Of a stretch of DNA of 10,816 nucleotides, positions 1-4,969 are shown piece after piece. The stretch lies in the NCBI GenBank assembly GCA_017477685.1, contig JAFUUT010000174.1:1-10816 (forward strand). The letters run 5' to 3'. The DNA comes from a bacterium. Its GTDB lineage: Bacteria; Cyanobacteriota; Vampirovibrionia; Gastranaerophilales; Gastranaerophilaceae. Position 1 is the stretch's first letter, and each line of letters starts with the position of its first letter. A program made the translations under genes and the position numbers. The notes under the pieces were generated by a model. The model searched no databases. It was not told the DNA's origin and worked only from the letters and a program-made list of their open reading frames with translations.

Positions 1-163
1 TAAATATGGCGGAACTTTTGAAAAAATATATTAAAATAAATGAAATCCCATCAACACCATAGGGGTAAATGTTGCTGCCAATGGTTGCACATTGTTCTGC
101 TGTCATTGTTGGCAGTCCGGGGTAAATGTTGCTGCCAATGGTTGCACATTGTTCTACTGTCAT
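1..163 (-). CDS. Possible partial CDS encoding 19-residue Cys-containing repeats (runs off window)
   Basis: Reading the minus strand from ATG at 163-161 gives 54 codons without a stop to the window edge. The predicted peptide is two tandem copies of a 19-residue unit (M-T-x-E-Q-C-A-T-I-G-S-N-I-Y-P-G-L-P-T), then a hydrophobic stretch (about residues 39-48, ISFILIYFF). The two units differ only by Val/Ala at the third residue. An in-frame TGA lies at 178-176, so the frame cannot extend further upstream. There is no visible ribosome binding site, because a 19-bp hairpin ends about 6 bases before the ATG. It may be a real small repeat protein, a fragment of a decayed gene, or a non-coding tandem repeat that happens to be open. 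No family recognised. Confidence 0.3.
   Translation of the reverse strand, partial: MTVEQCATIGSNIYPGLPTMTAEQCATIGSNIYPYGVDGISFILIYFFKSSAIF
62..163. repeat. 57-bp tandem repeat, about 1.8 copies
   Basis: A 45-base block at 62-106 recurs at 119-163 with a single difference (g/a at the 38th base). The copies are separated by 12 bases, giving a 57-base period, a multiple of three. The spacer base string ttggcag (109-115) is the reverse complement of ctgccaa inside each block (75-81 and 132-138), so the array can also fold. The repeat coincides with the open minus-strand frame described for 1-163. Confidence 0.85.
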
Positions 164-169
164 AATAAC

Positions 170-211
170 AAAGAATCACGGGCAAAGCAAAAGCTTTGCC
201 CGTGATTCTTT
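170..211 (-). terminator. Perfect 19-bp stem-loop after the 239-859 gene
   Basis: Arms 170-188 and 193-211 are perfectly complementary around a 4-base AAAA/TTTT loop. The hairpin lies 27 bases past the stop codon of the minus-strand gene at 239-859. On the minus strand the arm ends in TTCTTTGTTATT, a weak U-tract, so it is best read as an intrinsic terminator or 3'-end stabilising hairpin. Confidence 0.65.
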
Positions 212-238
212 ATATTGTTTGGTTGTTCCAAATCTGTA

Positions 239-859
239 TTACTGTTCTTTATTAGCTGCTTCTGCTGCAGCATCTGCCATTTTTGCTGCTTTTTTATTTG
301 ACATATTATCTGAAATAGCACCGAGCATACAACCGCCAAGAGCCGTTACTGCCATTGCTACAATTGCTCCTGCCGCAGATGCAACCGGATTATAGCCTTT
401 AAGTTTTTTCAATGCTCTTGGAGTATTCAGTATTGTTGCTGCTACACCAAGTAAAGTTCCGACTTTTTTGCCTTTATTAACTTTAACGTATTCGTTTCCG
501 TTTTCAGTAACAGCATTTGGTTCTGTGTTTTTTCTTTGTTTGTTGTTATAATAGTCAACTATCAAACCGCATGCTAATGCTAATGGCGCAATTTTGGCAA
601 ATGTTTTGGCCGATACGGCCGACATTTCTTTAATTAAACTTTTTTGTTTTGCAATCTCAAACTTTGATGCTCCTGTTTCACGCATAACTTTTGCAAATCT
701 ATTTATAAATTTTTTTGAAAAAGGTATTTGAGCTGCTCCAATAACTGTTGCCGCTGCAGTATGAGCCAAACCGACTTTTAAACCTGAGTGATCTTTTGCT
801 TTCTTTTGTGAATTCCCGGTAAAAACCGGAACTGCGTTTAATGAAGAAATATTACTCAT
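239..859 (-). CDS. Lineage-specific hydrophobic protein with N-terminal VFTG tag
   Basis: No family recognised for this 206-residue protein. It opens with a polar leader and the tag V12-F13-T14-G15, matching in position the F-x-G/F-G-A tags of the proteins at 3347, 6743 and 7231. Four hydrophobic Ala/Gly/Val-rich stretches follow, at about residues 28-46, 84-102, 132-146 and 158-184. Lys-rich linkers separate them and the tail is charged and Ala-rich. This suggests a small membrane or membrane-associated protein, but the segments are short and Gly/Ala-rich, so amphipathic helices are also possible. The start is supported by AGAAAGGA (867-874), 7 bases upstream of the ATG. It is monocistronic: a hairpin follows and a 215-base spacer precedes. 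Function unknown. Confidence 0.75.
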   Translation of the reverse strand: MSNISSLNAVPVFTGNSQKKAKDHSGLKVGLAHTAAATVIGAAQIPFSKKFINRFAKVMRETGASKFEIAKQKSLIKEMSAVSAKTFAKIAPLALACGLIVDYYNNKQRKNTEPNAVTENGNEYVKVNKGKKVGTLLGVAATILNTPRALKKLKGYNPVASAAGAIVAMAVTALGGCMLGAISDNMSNKKAAKMADAAAEAANKEQ

Positions 860-883
860 TGAATTTTCCTTTCTACACTTTTT

Positions 884-912
884 ATTTAAATTACTACCTT
901 ATATGTAGTAAA
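884..912 (-). promoter_or_regulatory. Weak candidate promoter of the 239-859 gene with palindromic spacer
   Basis: On the minus strand, TTTACT (912-907) and TTAAAT (889-884) are 17 bases apart, each matching 4 of 6 consensus bases, about 25 bases before the start codon. The spacer region contains ACTAC-N7-GTAGT (893-909), a possible operator. A TAGCAA followed by nine T (936-922) lies just upstream. The rest of the 860-1074 spacer is AT-rich with no gene seen. Confidence 0.3.
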
Positions 913-1034
913 ACGTCTCTTAAAAAAAAATTGCTAGGATTCACTCACCTTGCCTCATATTATATTATGTCATATAAAGTATTATGACGGGGTTTGAGGT
1001 ATATTAAAATTATATTTACAAAAATTAATAATTT

Positions 1035-1073
1035 GGTTATCAAGCTTATCGGACTTAACAGGCTTATGATACC
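1035..1073 (-). terminator. Imperfect stem-loop just after the ABC ATPase gene
   Basis: Immediately 3' of the ATPase stop codon, the minus strand reads GGTATCATAAGC ... GCTTGATAACC, which pair with small bulges, followed by the AT-rich AAATTATTAATTTTTG. It has the shape of a weak intrinsic terminator. The T-tract is poor, so the call is tentative. Confidence 0.3.
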
Positions 1074-1074
1074 T

Positions 1075-2073
1075 TTACAAAATTGCTTCGCCTGTTTGTT
1101 TATCGAATTTGTACAAATCTTCTTTGCTTATAGACAAATTGAGCGTAGAACCGATTTGGTATTCTGATGGTAATTTGGCACAACACTTTGATTCACCAAT
1201 ATTGAAATAAGCAATCTTTTCACTGCCAAGCATTTCAGAAATTTCAACATTTATGTTTAATTTAATTTCTCCGTTTTCGGAGGTCATTTTTTCAGGGCGA
1301 ATACCGTATATCATATTTTCATCCAATCCCAGTTCTCGCCCGTTTATAAAATTCATTTGCGGAGAACCGATAAAGCCTGCAACAAAAGTGTTTTTAGGGT
1401 GGTTGTAGATTGTATCCGGGGTATCAACCTGTTGTATATCTCCATTATTCAGAATAACTATTCTATCCCCCATTGTTAGGGCTTCTGTTTGGTCGTGTGT
1501 TACATAAATGAATGTTGTTTGGAGCTTTTGGTGAAGCTTTTTAATTTCTGACCTCATTTGAACTCTTAATTTTGCATCCAAATTAGATAAAGGCTCATCC
1601 ATTAGAAAAACTTTAGGATTTCTGACAATTGCACGTCCTAGTGCAACTCTCTGTCTTTGACCGCCGGATAATTGTTTAGGCTTGCGATCCAAATATTCAC
1701 CCAAATTCAAGATCTCAGCTGCTTCTTTTACTTTTTTATCAATCTCAGCTTTTGGAACTTTACGCATTTTTAAGCCGAATGCAATATTTTCCCTAACCGT
1801 CATATGAGGATACAGTGCGTAACTTTGGAAAACAAAAGCAATATCTCTGTCTTTTGGAGGGACATCATTTACTTTTTTATCTCCAATGTATATTTCTCCT
1901 GATGTAATATCTTCAAGTCCTGCAATCATTCTAAGCAGTGTAGATTTACCGCAGCCTGATGCACCTACAAGTACAACAAATTCCTTATCCTTAATTTCAA
2001 GATTAACATTGTTTATAACAGTTTTGTTGTTGTCATATGTTTTTCTGATATTTTTAAGAATTACGCTACTCAT
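1075..2073 (-). CDS. ugpC: ABC transporter ATP-binding protein, MalK/UgpC/MsmX type
   Basis: This is the cytoplasmic ATPase that powers an ABC importer of the carbohydrate/glycerol-phosphate (CUT1) class. The 332 residues carry the full ATPase set: Walker A GASGCGKST (37-45), Q-loop Gln83, signature LSGGQ (135-139), Walker B VFLMDEP (155-161), D-loop SNLDAK (163-168) and H-loop His193. A C-terminal TOBE/MalK-like domain follows (about 235-330) with the typical GIRPEK (257-262). Length is slightly short of the usual 350-370. An AAGGA lies 5 bases before the ATG, inside the 3' end of the upstream gene. The two frames overlap by 8 bases, implying co-transcription and translational coupling. No permease or binding-protein gene is near, so it may serve several importers, as MsmX does in Bacillus. 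Substrate cannot be read from sequence; the symbol denotes family only. Confidence 0.93.
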   Translation of the reverse strand: MSSVILKNIRKTYDNNKTVINNVNLEIKDKEFVVLVGASGCGKSTLLRMIAGLEDITSGEIYIGDKKVNDVPPKDRDIAFVFQSYALYPHMTVRENIAFGLKMRKVPKAEIDKKVKEAAEILNLGEYLDRKPKQLSGGQRQRVALGRAIVRNPKVFLMDEPLSNLDAKLRVQMRSEIKKLHQKLQTTFIYVTHDQTEALTMGDRIVILNNGDIQQVDTPDTIYNHPKNTFVAGFIGSPQMNFINGRELGLDENMIYGIRPEKMTSENGEIKLNINVEISEMLGSEKIAYFNIGESKCCAKLPSEYQIGSTLNLSISKEDLYKFDKQTGEAIL

Positions 2074-3187
2074 TTTTGTCCTTCATAATCGGCAATACAA
2101 TATTATACAAAACCCCTTGAAGAATTTCTGAATTTATATCTATAAATCCTTCGGAGCGTTTTGTTAAAATGCTTGCCGTTCCAAGTCTTAAAGCTCTCAT
2201 AAAATTATTTTTCCCTTTCCCTATTTGGGAATACGGGTCGCACAAACCTCTCATATCTTTGTTGTCTATTCCGGAACTTGTGTCTTTTAAGCTGATTTTG
2301 ATGTATTGCTTATTATCACTAAGTCCAAAATTGATACATGTTTCTTCATTTGGGTAATCGAGATTTAATGTTATGTAGCCTTCTTCTGTCATTGAGTATG
2401 AGGTTTCCAAAATATTTCTTATAATACCTTCATAGGCCCTTTTATCTGCGTATATTGTGCGATTTTGTATATTATTATATTCAAAGTTAAATAACAGTTT
2501 TTTCTCATCCATTATCGGCTGGTAATCTTTAATAATATCTTTTGTGAATGAAATTATATCAAAATTAAGATATTCAGAGGCATACAAAGAAGATTCCGCA
2601 CAGCTGAATTCAAGAAGTTTGTCCATATAAGTATACAAATCGGAAGCATTTGAGTTTATGATTTTAATATACTTGTGCTGTTTTTCGGTTAATTCCCCAC
2701 CGATACCGTCCAGCAGACCTTTTGAAAACCCGCTGATAGATGTTATTGGGGATTTAATGTCTTCTTTTATCATGGAAAGCATTGCATTTTTTTCACCGTT
2801 GAAACGGGCAATCTGTTTTTCTGTATTCATTTCGTTTGTTAATTTTGAAACATCTCTAATTGTTATAAAATAACCGTCCCATCTGCGTTTTGCGTTTAAC
2901 TCTATGTAAAACTCTCTATCTTCGGATTTTCCTATTGCAGAAACCGGACATTTTTTTCTTAGTGATTCATTTATAACATTCATTCCGTCAACGATGATAT
3001 CTTTTATTCTTAAAGGGAGTTCGGTATTTTCAATGTTGAAACACTTGGTTGCAGCTTTATTGGTGTTGATGATATATCCTGAGGCATCTGCATAAATTAC
3101 AGAATCGGGCAAGTTATTTATTGTGTTGTATGCTCCAAGAAACCACCAAACTTTTTTTGCCAATTTACTCAATTTCATAATTTGCAT
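2066..3187 (-). CDS. PAS / histidine-kinase-like protein, apparently lacking catalytic residues
   Basis: 373 residues, no clear membrane segment. Residues about 24-113 look like a PAS sensor domain. Residues 132-195 align with the dimerisation/H-box helix pair of HisKA kinases (SPITSISGFSKGLLDG, then a second helix ending LLEFS). In canonical kinases the motif is S-H-E-L-R-T-P-L; here it is K141-E-D-I-K-S-P-I, so the phospho-accepting His is Glu142. The HATPase-like part (about 205-367) is also eroded. The N-box reads N258-I-L-E-T (second Asn lost), the G1 box reads DTSSGI (302-307, first Gly lost) and the G2 box reads A332-L-R-L (both Gly lost). It is therefore probably a pseudokinase or scaffold rather than an autokinase. 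Start: AAAGGG about 5 bases before ATG 3187; ATG 3178 is an in-frame alternative. It overlaps the ABC ATPase gene by 8 bases. No response regulator is adjacent. Confidence 0.8.
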   Translation of the reverse strand: MQIMKLSKLAKKVWWFLGAYNTINNLPDSVIYADASGYIINTNKAATKCFNIENTELPLRIKDIIVDGMNVINESLRKKCPVSAIGKSEDREFYIELNAKRRWDGYFITIRDVSKLTNEMNTEKQIARFNGEKNAMLSMIKEDIKSPITSISGFSKGLLDGIGGELTEKQHKYIKIINSNASDLYTYMDKLLEFSCAESSLYASEYLNFDIISFTKDIIKDYQPIMDEKKLLFNFEYNNIQNRTIYADKRAYEGIIRNILETSYSMTEEGYITLNLDYPNEETCINFGLSDNKQYIKISLKDTSSGIDNKDMRGLCDPYSQIGKGKNNFMRALRLGTASILTKRSEGFIDINSEILQGVLYNIVLPIMKDKNE

Positions 3188-3212
3188 TACTTCCCTTTAT
3201 TGTATATAATAC

Positions 3213-3240
3213 ATAATAACATGAAAAACATTTGTGTAAA
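3213..3240 (-). promoter_or_regulatory. Promoter of the kinase-like/ABC ATPase operon
   Basis: Minus strand TTTACA (3240-3235) and TATTAT (3218-3213) are 16 bases apart, each matching 5 of 6 consensus bases. This gives a short leader of roughly 20 bases with AAAGGG before ATG 3187. Confidence 0.5.
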
Positions 3241-3265
3241 TTTTTGTAATTTTTTATTAAGAAAA

Positions 3266-3297
3266 TAGCAAAAAAAAATATTTAGGCGTTTTATAAC
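3266..3297 (+). promoter_or_regulatory. TAGC + A9 element and candidate -10 upstream of the 3347 gene
   Basis: TAGC followed by nine A (3266-3278) is followed 13 bases later by TATAAC (3292-3297), a plausible -10 box about 50 bases before the start codon. No good -35 is seen. The same TAGC-A-tract occurs upstream of the genes starting at 7797 and 6619, and in a spacer at 10125. Confidence 0.35.
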
Positions 3298-3346
3298 TAG
3301 AAATATGCATGAAAAATAGAGTAATTTATTGAAAGCAGGTGTTACT

Positions 3347-3679
3347 ATGAGAGAAATTGATAATAAATTGAATAATAGCGTAAAATTTAATGGCATCCAA
3401 AAACCTCAGGTAGGGGAAGAAGTAGTTGCAGATTTGCCTGCAAATGCTGCCGCTGATTCCCGACGACAGATTGAGGATTTAAAAGATATGCCTGAAGCAG
3501 CTTTGGGTAAATCTCAAGTAGCTGCACCAAGCTCTATTGCCGATGATATGCAAAAATTTCAAGAACGTCCTGATTTAGTTGCTATTGTGAATGAAGCAGT
3601 TGAAAGATATGCACAAAATCACACTGAAGAAGAAACACTTGAATACTTAAATTCTGCTTATAATGAATTTTTTAAATAA
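3347..3679 (+). CDS. Small lineage-specific protein with N-terminal KFNG tag
   Basis: No family recognised for this 110-residue soluble, acidic protein. The start is ATG 3347, preceded by AGCAGGT at a good distance; a longer reading from TTG 3329 is possible but has no ribosome binding site. The tag V12-K13-F14-N15-G16 sits at the same position as in the proteins at 239, 6743 and 7231. Residues 25-65 are Ala/Pro/Asp-rich and probably disordered. The C-terminal 45 residues (about 65-110) look like two or three amphipathic helices (DDMQKFQ, VAIVNEAVERYAQ, EEETLEYLNSAYNEFFK). It is divergent from the kinase-like gene and convergent with aroQ, with 26 bases between the stops. Function unknown. 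Confidence 0.75.
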   Translation: MREIDNKLNNSVKFNGIQKPQVGEEVVADLPANAAADSRRQIEDLKDMPEAALGKSQVAAPSSIADDMQKFQERPDLVAIVNEAVERYAQNHTEEETLEYLNSAYNEFFK

Positions 3680-3705
3680 TAATTTATGATTTTGACGTTT
3701 ATCCC

Positions 3706-4161
3706 TTAATCATTTGCACTGGTAAGGAAATTTACCAGTCCTTGCATCCCCAATTTATAGCTATCAATTTTAAATCCGCAAATTTGTCCGACGCAAACGT
3801 CTGCAAACATTGATTCGTGTCTGAATTCTTCTCTGCGGTATATGTTTGATATATGTATCTCAACAGTCGGTATTTTTACGGCTAACAGAGCATCTCTAAT
3901 TGCAAGGCTTGTATGAGTATACGCTCCGGCGTTAATGACTATTCCGTCAAAATTGCCAAGGGCGTCTTGAATTTTATCAACAATTTCGCCTTCATAATTG
4001 CTTTGGAAAATTTCAACATTAACTCCAAGCTCAAAAGAGTATTCATGCAGTTCCATCTCGATATCTTTGTACGATTTTGAACCGTATTGTTCCGGCTCTC
4101 TCACTCCGAGCATGTTTAGATTAGGTCCGTTAATAATCAGAATATTAAAGTTTTTTTCCAT
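3706..4161 (-). CDS. aroQ: 3-dehydroquinate dehydratase, type II
   Basis: Converts 3-dehydroquinate to 3-dehydroshikimate, the third step of the shikimate pathway to aromatic amino acids, as a cytoplasmic dodecamer in this family. The 151 residues are full length. Visible family signatures are NGPNLNMLG (11-19), REPEQYG with Arg21 and the catalytic Tyr26, NAGAYTHTS with Asn77 and His83, EIHISN with His103, and REEFRHES with Arg114. All residues known to act in the mycobacterial enzyme have counterparts. There is no Shine-Dalgarno before ATG 4161, and a promoter places transcription start at or next to the ATG, so the mRNA is probably leaderless. It stands alone, away from other aro genes, convergent with the 3347 gene and divergent from the candidate small RNA. 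Confidence 0.96.
   Translation of the reverse strand: MEKNFNILIINGPNLNMLGVREPEQYGSKSYKDIEMELHEYSFELGVNVEIFQSNYEGEIVDKIQDALGNFDGIVINAGAYTHTSLAIRDALLAVKIPTVEIHISNIYRREEFRHESMFADVCVGQICGFKIDSYKLGMQGLVNFLTSAND
3718..3739. other. 8-bp perfect hairpin inside the 3' end of aroQ
   Basis: ACTGGTAA (3718-3725) and TTACCAGT (3732-3739) are perfect inverted repeats with a 6-base loop. They fall in the last codons of aroQ and just past the end of the convergent 3347 gene. No T-tract follows on either strand, so it is not a standard terminator. It could still act as a 3'-end or anti-collision structure for the convergent pair. Confidence 0.4.
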
Positions 4162-4167
4162 AGATGG

Positions 4168-4196
4168 ATATTACCATGAAAAATAAGTTTTGTAAA
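4168..4196 (-). promoter_or_regulatory. aroQ promoter, predicted leaderless transcript
   Basis: Minus strand TTTACA (4196-4191) and TAATAT (4173-4168) are exactly 17 bases apart. The -10 box ends 6 bases before the aroQ ATG, so transcription should start on or beside the A of the start codon. This explains the missing Shine-Dalgarno sequence. Confidence 0.55.
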
Positions 4197-4232
4197 GATT
4201 TGTTACGGTTTTAGTATATAAATGTTACAAAC

Positions 4233-4263
4233 TTGACATGTTGGTATATCATGCAAGTACAAA
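4233..4263 (+). promoter_or_regulatory. Candidate promoter of the 4269-4325 small RNA
   Basis: Consensus -35 TTGACA (4233-4238) is followed by TACAAA (4258-4263) at a long spacing of 19 bases. Other registers (AGTACA at 17) are poorer. Two direct TGTTAC half-sites (4201-4206 and about 4223-4228) lie just upstream and could bind a regulator. The exact -10 is uncertain. Confidence 0.4.
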
Positions 4264-4268
4264 CTATC

Positions 4269-4325
4269 CCAAAATCTCCTCCCAAGATTATTGTTCAAGT
4301 CGCAAAAAGTTGTGACTTTTTTTTT
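4269..4325 (+). ncRNA. Candidate small RNA with C-rich hairpin loop and intrinsic terminator
   Basis: From about 4269 the plus strand forms two stem-loops. The first is AATCT (4273-4277) / AGATT (4285-4289) with loop CCTCCCA. After a short linker comes a terminator stem AAGTCGCAA (4297-4305) / TTGTGACTT (4310-4318) with loop AAAG, followed by nine T (4317-4325). A consensus -35 lies upstream. There is no start codon with a ribosome binding site, and the only plus-strand product would be an RNA of roughly 55-60 bases. The CTCCTCCC string can pair with GGAGG-type ribosome binding sites, as in C-rich antisense small RNAs. The layout recalls the short cyanobacterial Yfr1/Yfr2 RNAs, which also expose CUCCU-type motifs. 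That comparison is from memory and membership is not claimed. Ends are approximate. Confidence 0.5.
4297..4325 (+). terminator. Intrinsic terminator of the candidate small RNA
   Basis: A 9-bp stem (one G-U pair) with a 4-base loop is followed directly by a run of nine T on the plus strand. It is textbook in form. No plus-strand protein gene lies upstream for it to serve, which is the main reason to infer an RNA gene. Confidence 0.75.
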
Positions 4326-4330
4326 GCCCG

Positions 4331-4370
4331 CCGAGCAGAGCCACGAACGAAGTGAGAGCCCGACAATTAT
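4331..4370 (+). repeat. 40-bp direct repeat, copy 1
   Basis: Identical over 40 bases to 4551-4590, offset exactly 220 bases. Internally it has agagcc twice (4337-4342 and 4355-4360) around cacgaacgaagtg, whose ends pair. It is GC-richer than the surrounding DNA. It has the character of a dispersed intergenic repeat, not of a coding sequence. Confidence 0.9.
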
Positions 4371-4391
4371 GTCGGTAATGAATATTCCGAC
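4360..4391 (+). other. Three alternating arms able to form either of two hairpins
   Basis: CCGACA (4360-4365) pairs perfectly with TGTCGG (4370-4375) around a 4-base loop. The same GTCGG (4371-4375) pairs equally well with a second CCGAC (4387-4391) further on. The two hairpins exclude each other. Only the first repeat copy has this downstream context. Confidence 0.45.
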
Positions 4392-4429
4392 TAATTGGAG
4401 GCGGTGGCGTTTATTGCGAGGTGGGAACA

Positions 4430-4540
4430 AATTTTACGTAGAGTGAAGTTGAACGCAAGTGAGCGAAACTCGAATATGTGAGGACATTAGTGAGTGGCAG
4501 CGTCAGCGTAACGAACACTTGTCCGAGCTTGAGTAAAATT
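4430..4540 (+). other. Large imperfect stem-loop between the two 40-bp repeats
   Basis: AATTTTAC (4430-4437) is the exact reverse complement of GTAAAATT (4533-4540). Inside, GGACA-TT-AGTG pairs with CACTTGTCC with a 2-base bulge. The segment is rich in short related strings (aacgaagtgag, aacgcaagtgagcg, cattagtgagtgg). It is likely a structured, repeat-derived element. No protein is convincing here: open frames at 4203-4430 (minus) and 4478-4678 (plus) have low-quality, unrelated translations and no ribosome binding site. Confidence 0.4.
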
Positions 4541-4550
4541 CGACATTTTC

Positions 4551-4590
4551 CCGAGCAGAGCCACGAACGAAGTGAGAGCCCGACAATTAT
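4551..4590 (+). repeat. 40-bp direct repeat, copy 2
   Basis: Exact copy of 4331-4370. Flanks differ on both sides (the base before is C here, G in copy 1), so the match stops sharply at 40 bases. Confidence 0.9.
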
Positions 4591-4606
4591 AAGTTACCTC
4601 ACCCTA

Positions 4607-4639
4607 CCCTCTCCTACTCAAGAATGCTGTAGGCGAGGG
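4607..4639. repeat. REP-like C/G-rich palindrome
   Basis: CCCTC-T-CCTAC (4607-4617) pairs with GTAGG-C-GAGGG (4629-4639): ten pairs with one internal mismatch around an 11-base loop. It sits in a strongly C-rich strand (cctcaccctaccctctcc...ccaccccgcccc), very unlike the AT-rich genome, and resembles the palindromic REP-type units scattered in other bacterial genomes. It lies just past the end of the 80-residue minus-strand gene and could also shield or terminate that transcript. Confidence 0.6.
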
Positions 4640-4666
4640 GGACATTTCATTACCTCCACCCCGCCC

Positions 4667-4909
4667 CTAGAGTTGTGAGGAAATTTCGGCAACAATTCTG
4701 GAGATGTCAGAACCGCCTATAGCGACTTCAAGGATTAAAGGGGCATAGATAAGCATAGTTTCACGATATGACATTGTATCCACATCTACAATATCAAATT
4801 CAACATAATCTTCACCAACATATTTAATTTTGCCGTATTCACCGTTCATTGCCCATTTCATGAATACGTATTTGTTTTCATATCCCTTAAGTTTGTCAAT
4901 TAATCTCAT
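4667..4909 (-). CDS. Small hypothetical protein, possible SH3/Sm-like barrel
   Basis: 80 residues, family not recognised. Residues 13-62 read as alternating short beta strands (KYVFMKWA, EYGKIKYVGEDYVEFDIV, RETMLIYAPLILEVAI), and a polar helix ends the chain (SDISRIVAEISSQL). The strand-turn-strand with VGEDYVEF and the later 'LI-APLILEVAI' strand resembles the general layout of Sm-like or other SH3-type small barrels; this is pattern inference only. AAGGG lies about 12 bases before the ATG, a rather long spacing. It has its own promoter between it and the 4970 gene. The stop codon lies at the edge of the C-rich repeat island. Confidence 0.65.
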   Translation of the reverse strand: MRLIDKLKGYENKYVFMKWAMNGEYGKIKYVGEDYVEFDIVDVDTMSYRETMLIYAPLILEVAIGGSDISRIVAEISSQL

Positions 4910-4933
4910 TATAAATTTAATACCCTTACTAAT

Positions 4934-4964
4934 AATATAATAACAATTTTTGATTGTTAGTCAA
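4934..4964 (-). promoter_or_regulatory. Promoter of the 80-residue gene with palindromic spacer
   Basis: Minus strand TTGACT (4964-4959) and TATATT (4939-4934) are 19 bases apart. The spacer is largely a palindrome, AACAAT-N5-ATTGTT (4942-4958), placed where a repressor would block RNA polymerase. It starts just after the stop codon of the 4970 gene, so the palindrome could alternatively be a weak 3' hairpin for that gene. Confidence 0.4.
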
Positions 4965-4969
4965 TAAGT

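Noticed and set aside
126..395. 89-residue plus-strand frame
   Set aside because: It reads through the tandem repeat and terminator hairpin and then antisense to the 239-859 gene.
3329..3346. TTG start six codons upstream of the small KFNG protein
   Set aside because: The AGCAGGT site is correctly spaced only for ATG 3347, and the F-x-G tag falls in register with the other tagged proteins from that start.
3187..3396. 69-residue hydrophobic minus-strand frame before the kinase-like gene
   Set aside because: It covers an AT-rich divergent promoter region and the antisense start of the 3347 gene; Phe/Leu/Ile content comes from poly-A/T DNA.
4203..4430. 75-residue minus-strand open frame over the small RNA and first repeat
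   Set aside because: No ribosome binding site, composition unlike neighbours, and it crosses an intrinsic terminator and a repeat on the other strand.
4331..4590. CRISPR array or phage attachment site from the 40-bp repeats
   Set aside because: Only two copies 220 bases apart, no regular spacers, no cas, integrase or tRNA gene nearby.
4478..4678. 66-residue plus-strand open frame in the repeat island
   Set aside because: It runs through repeats and the C-rich palindrome, has no ribosome binding site and ends antisense inside the 80-residue gene; it is a chance frame.
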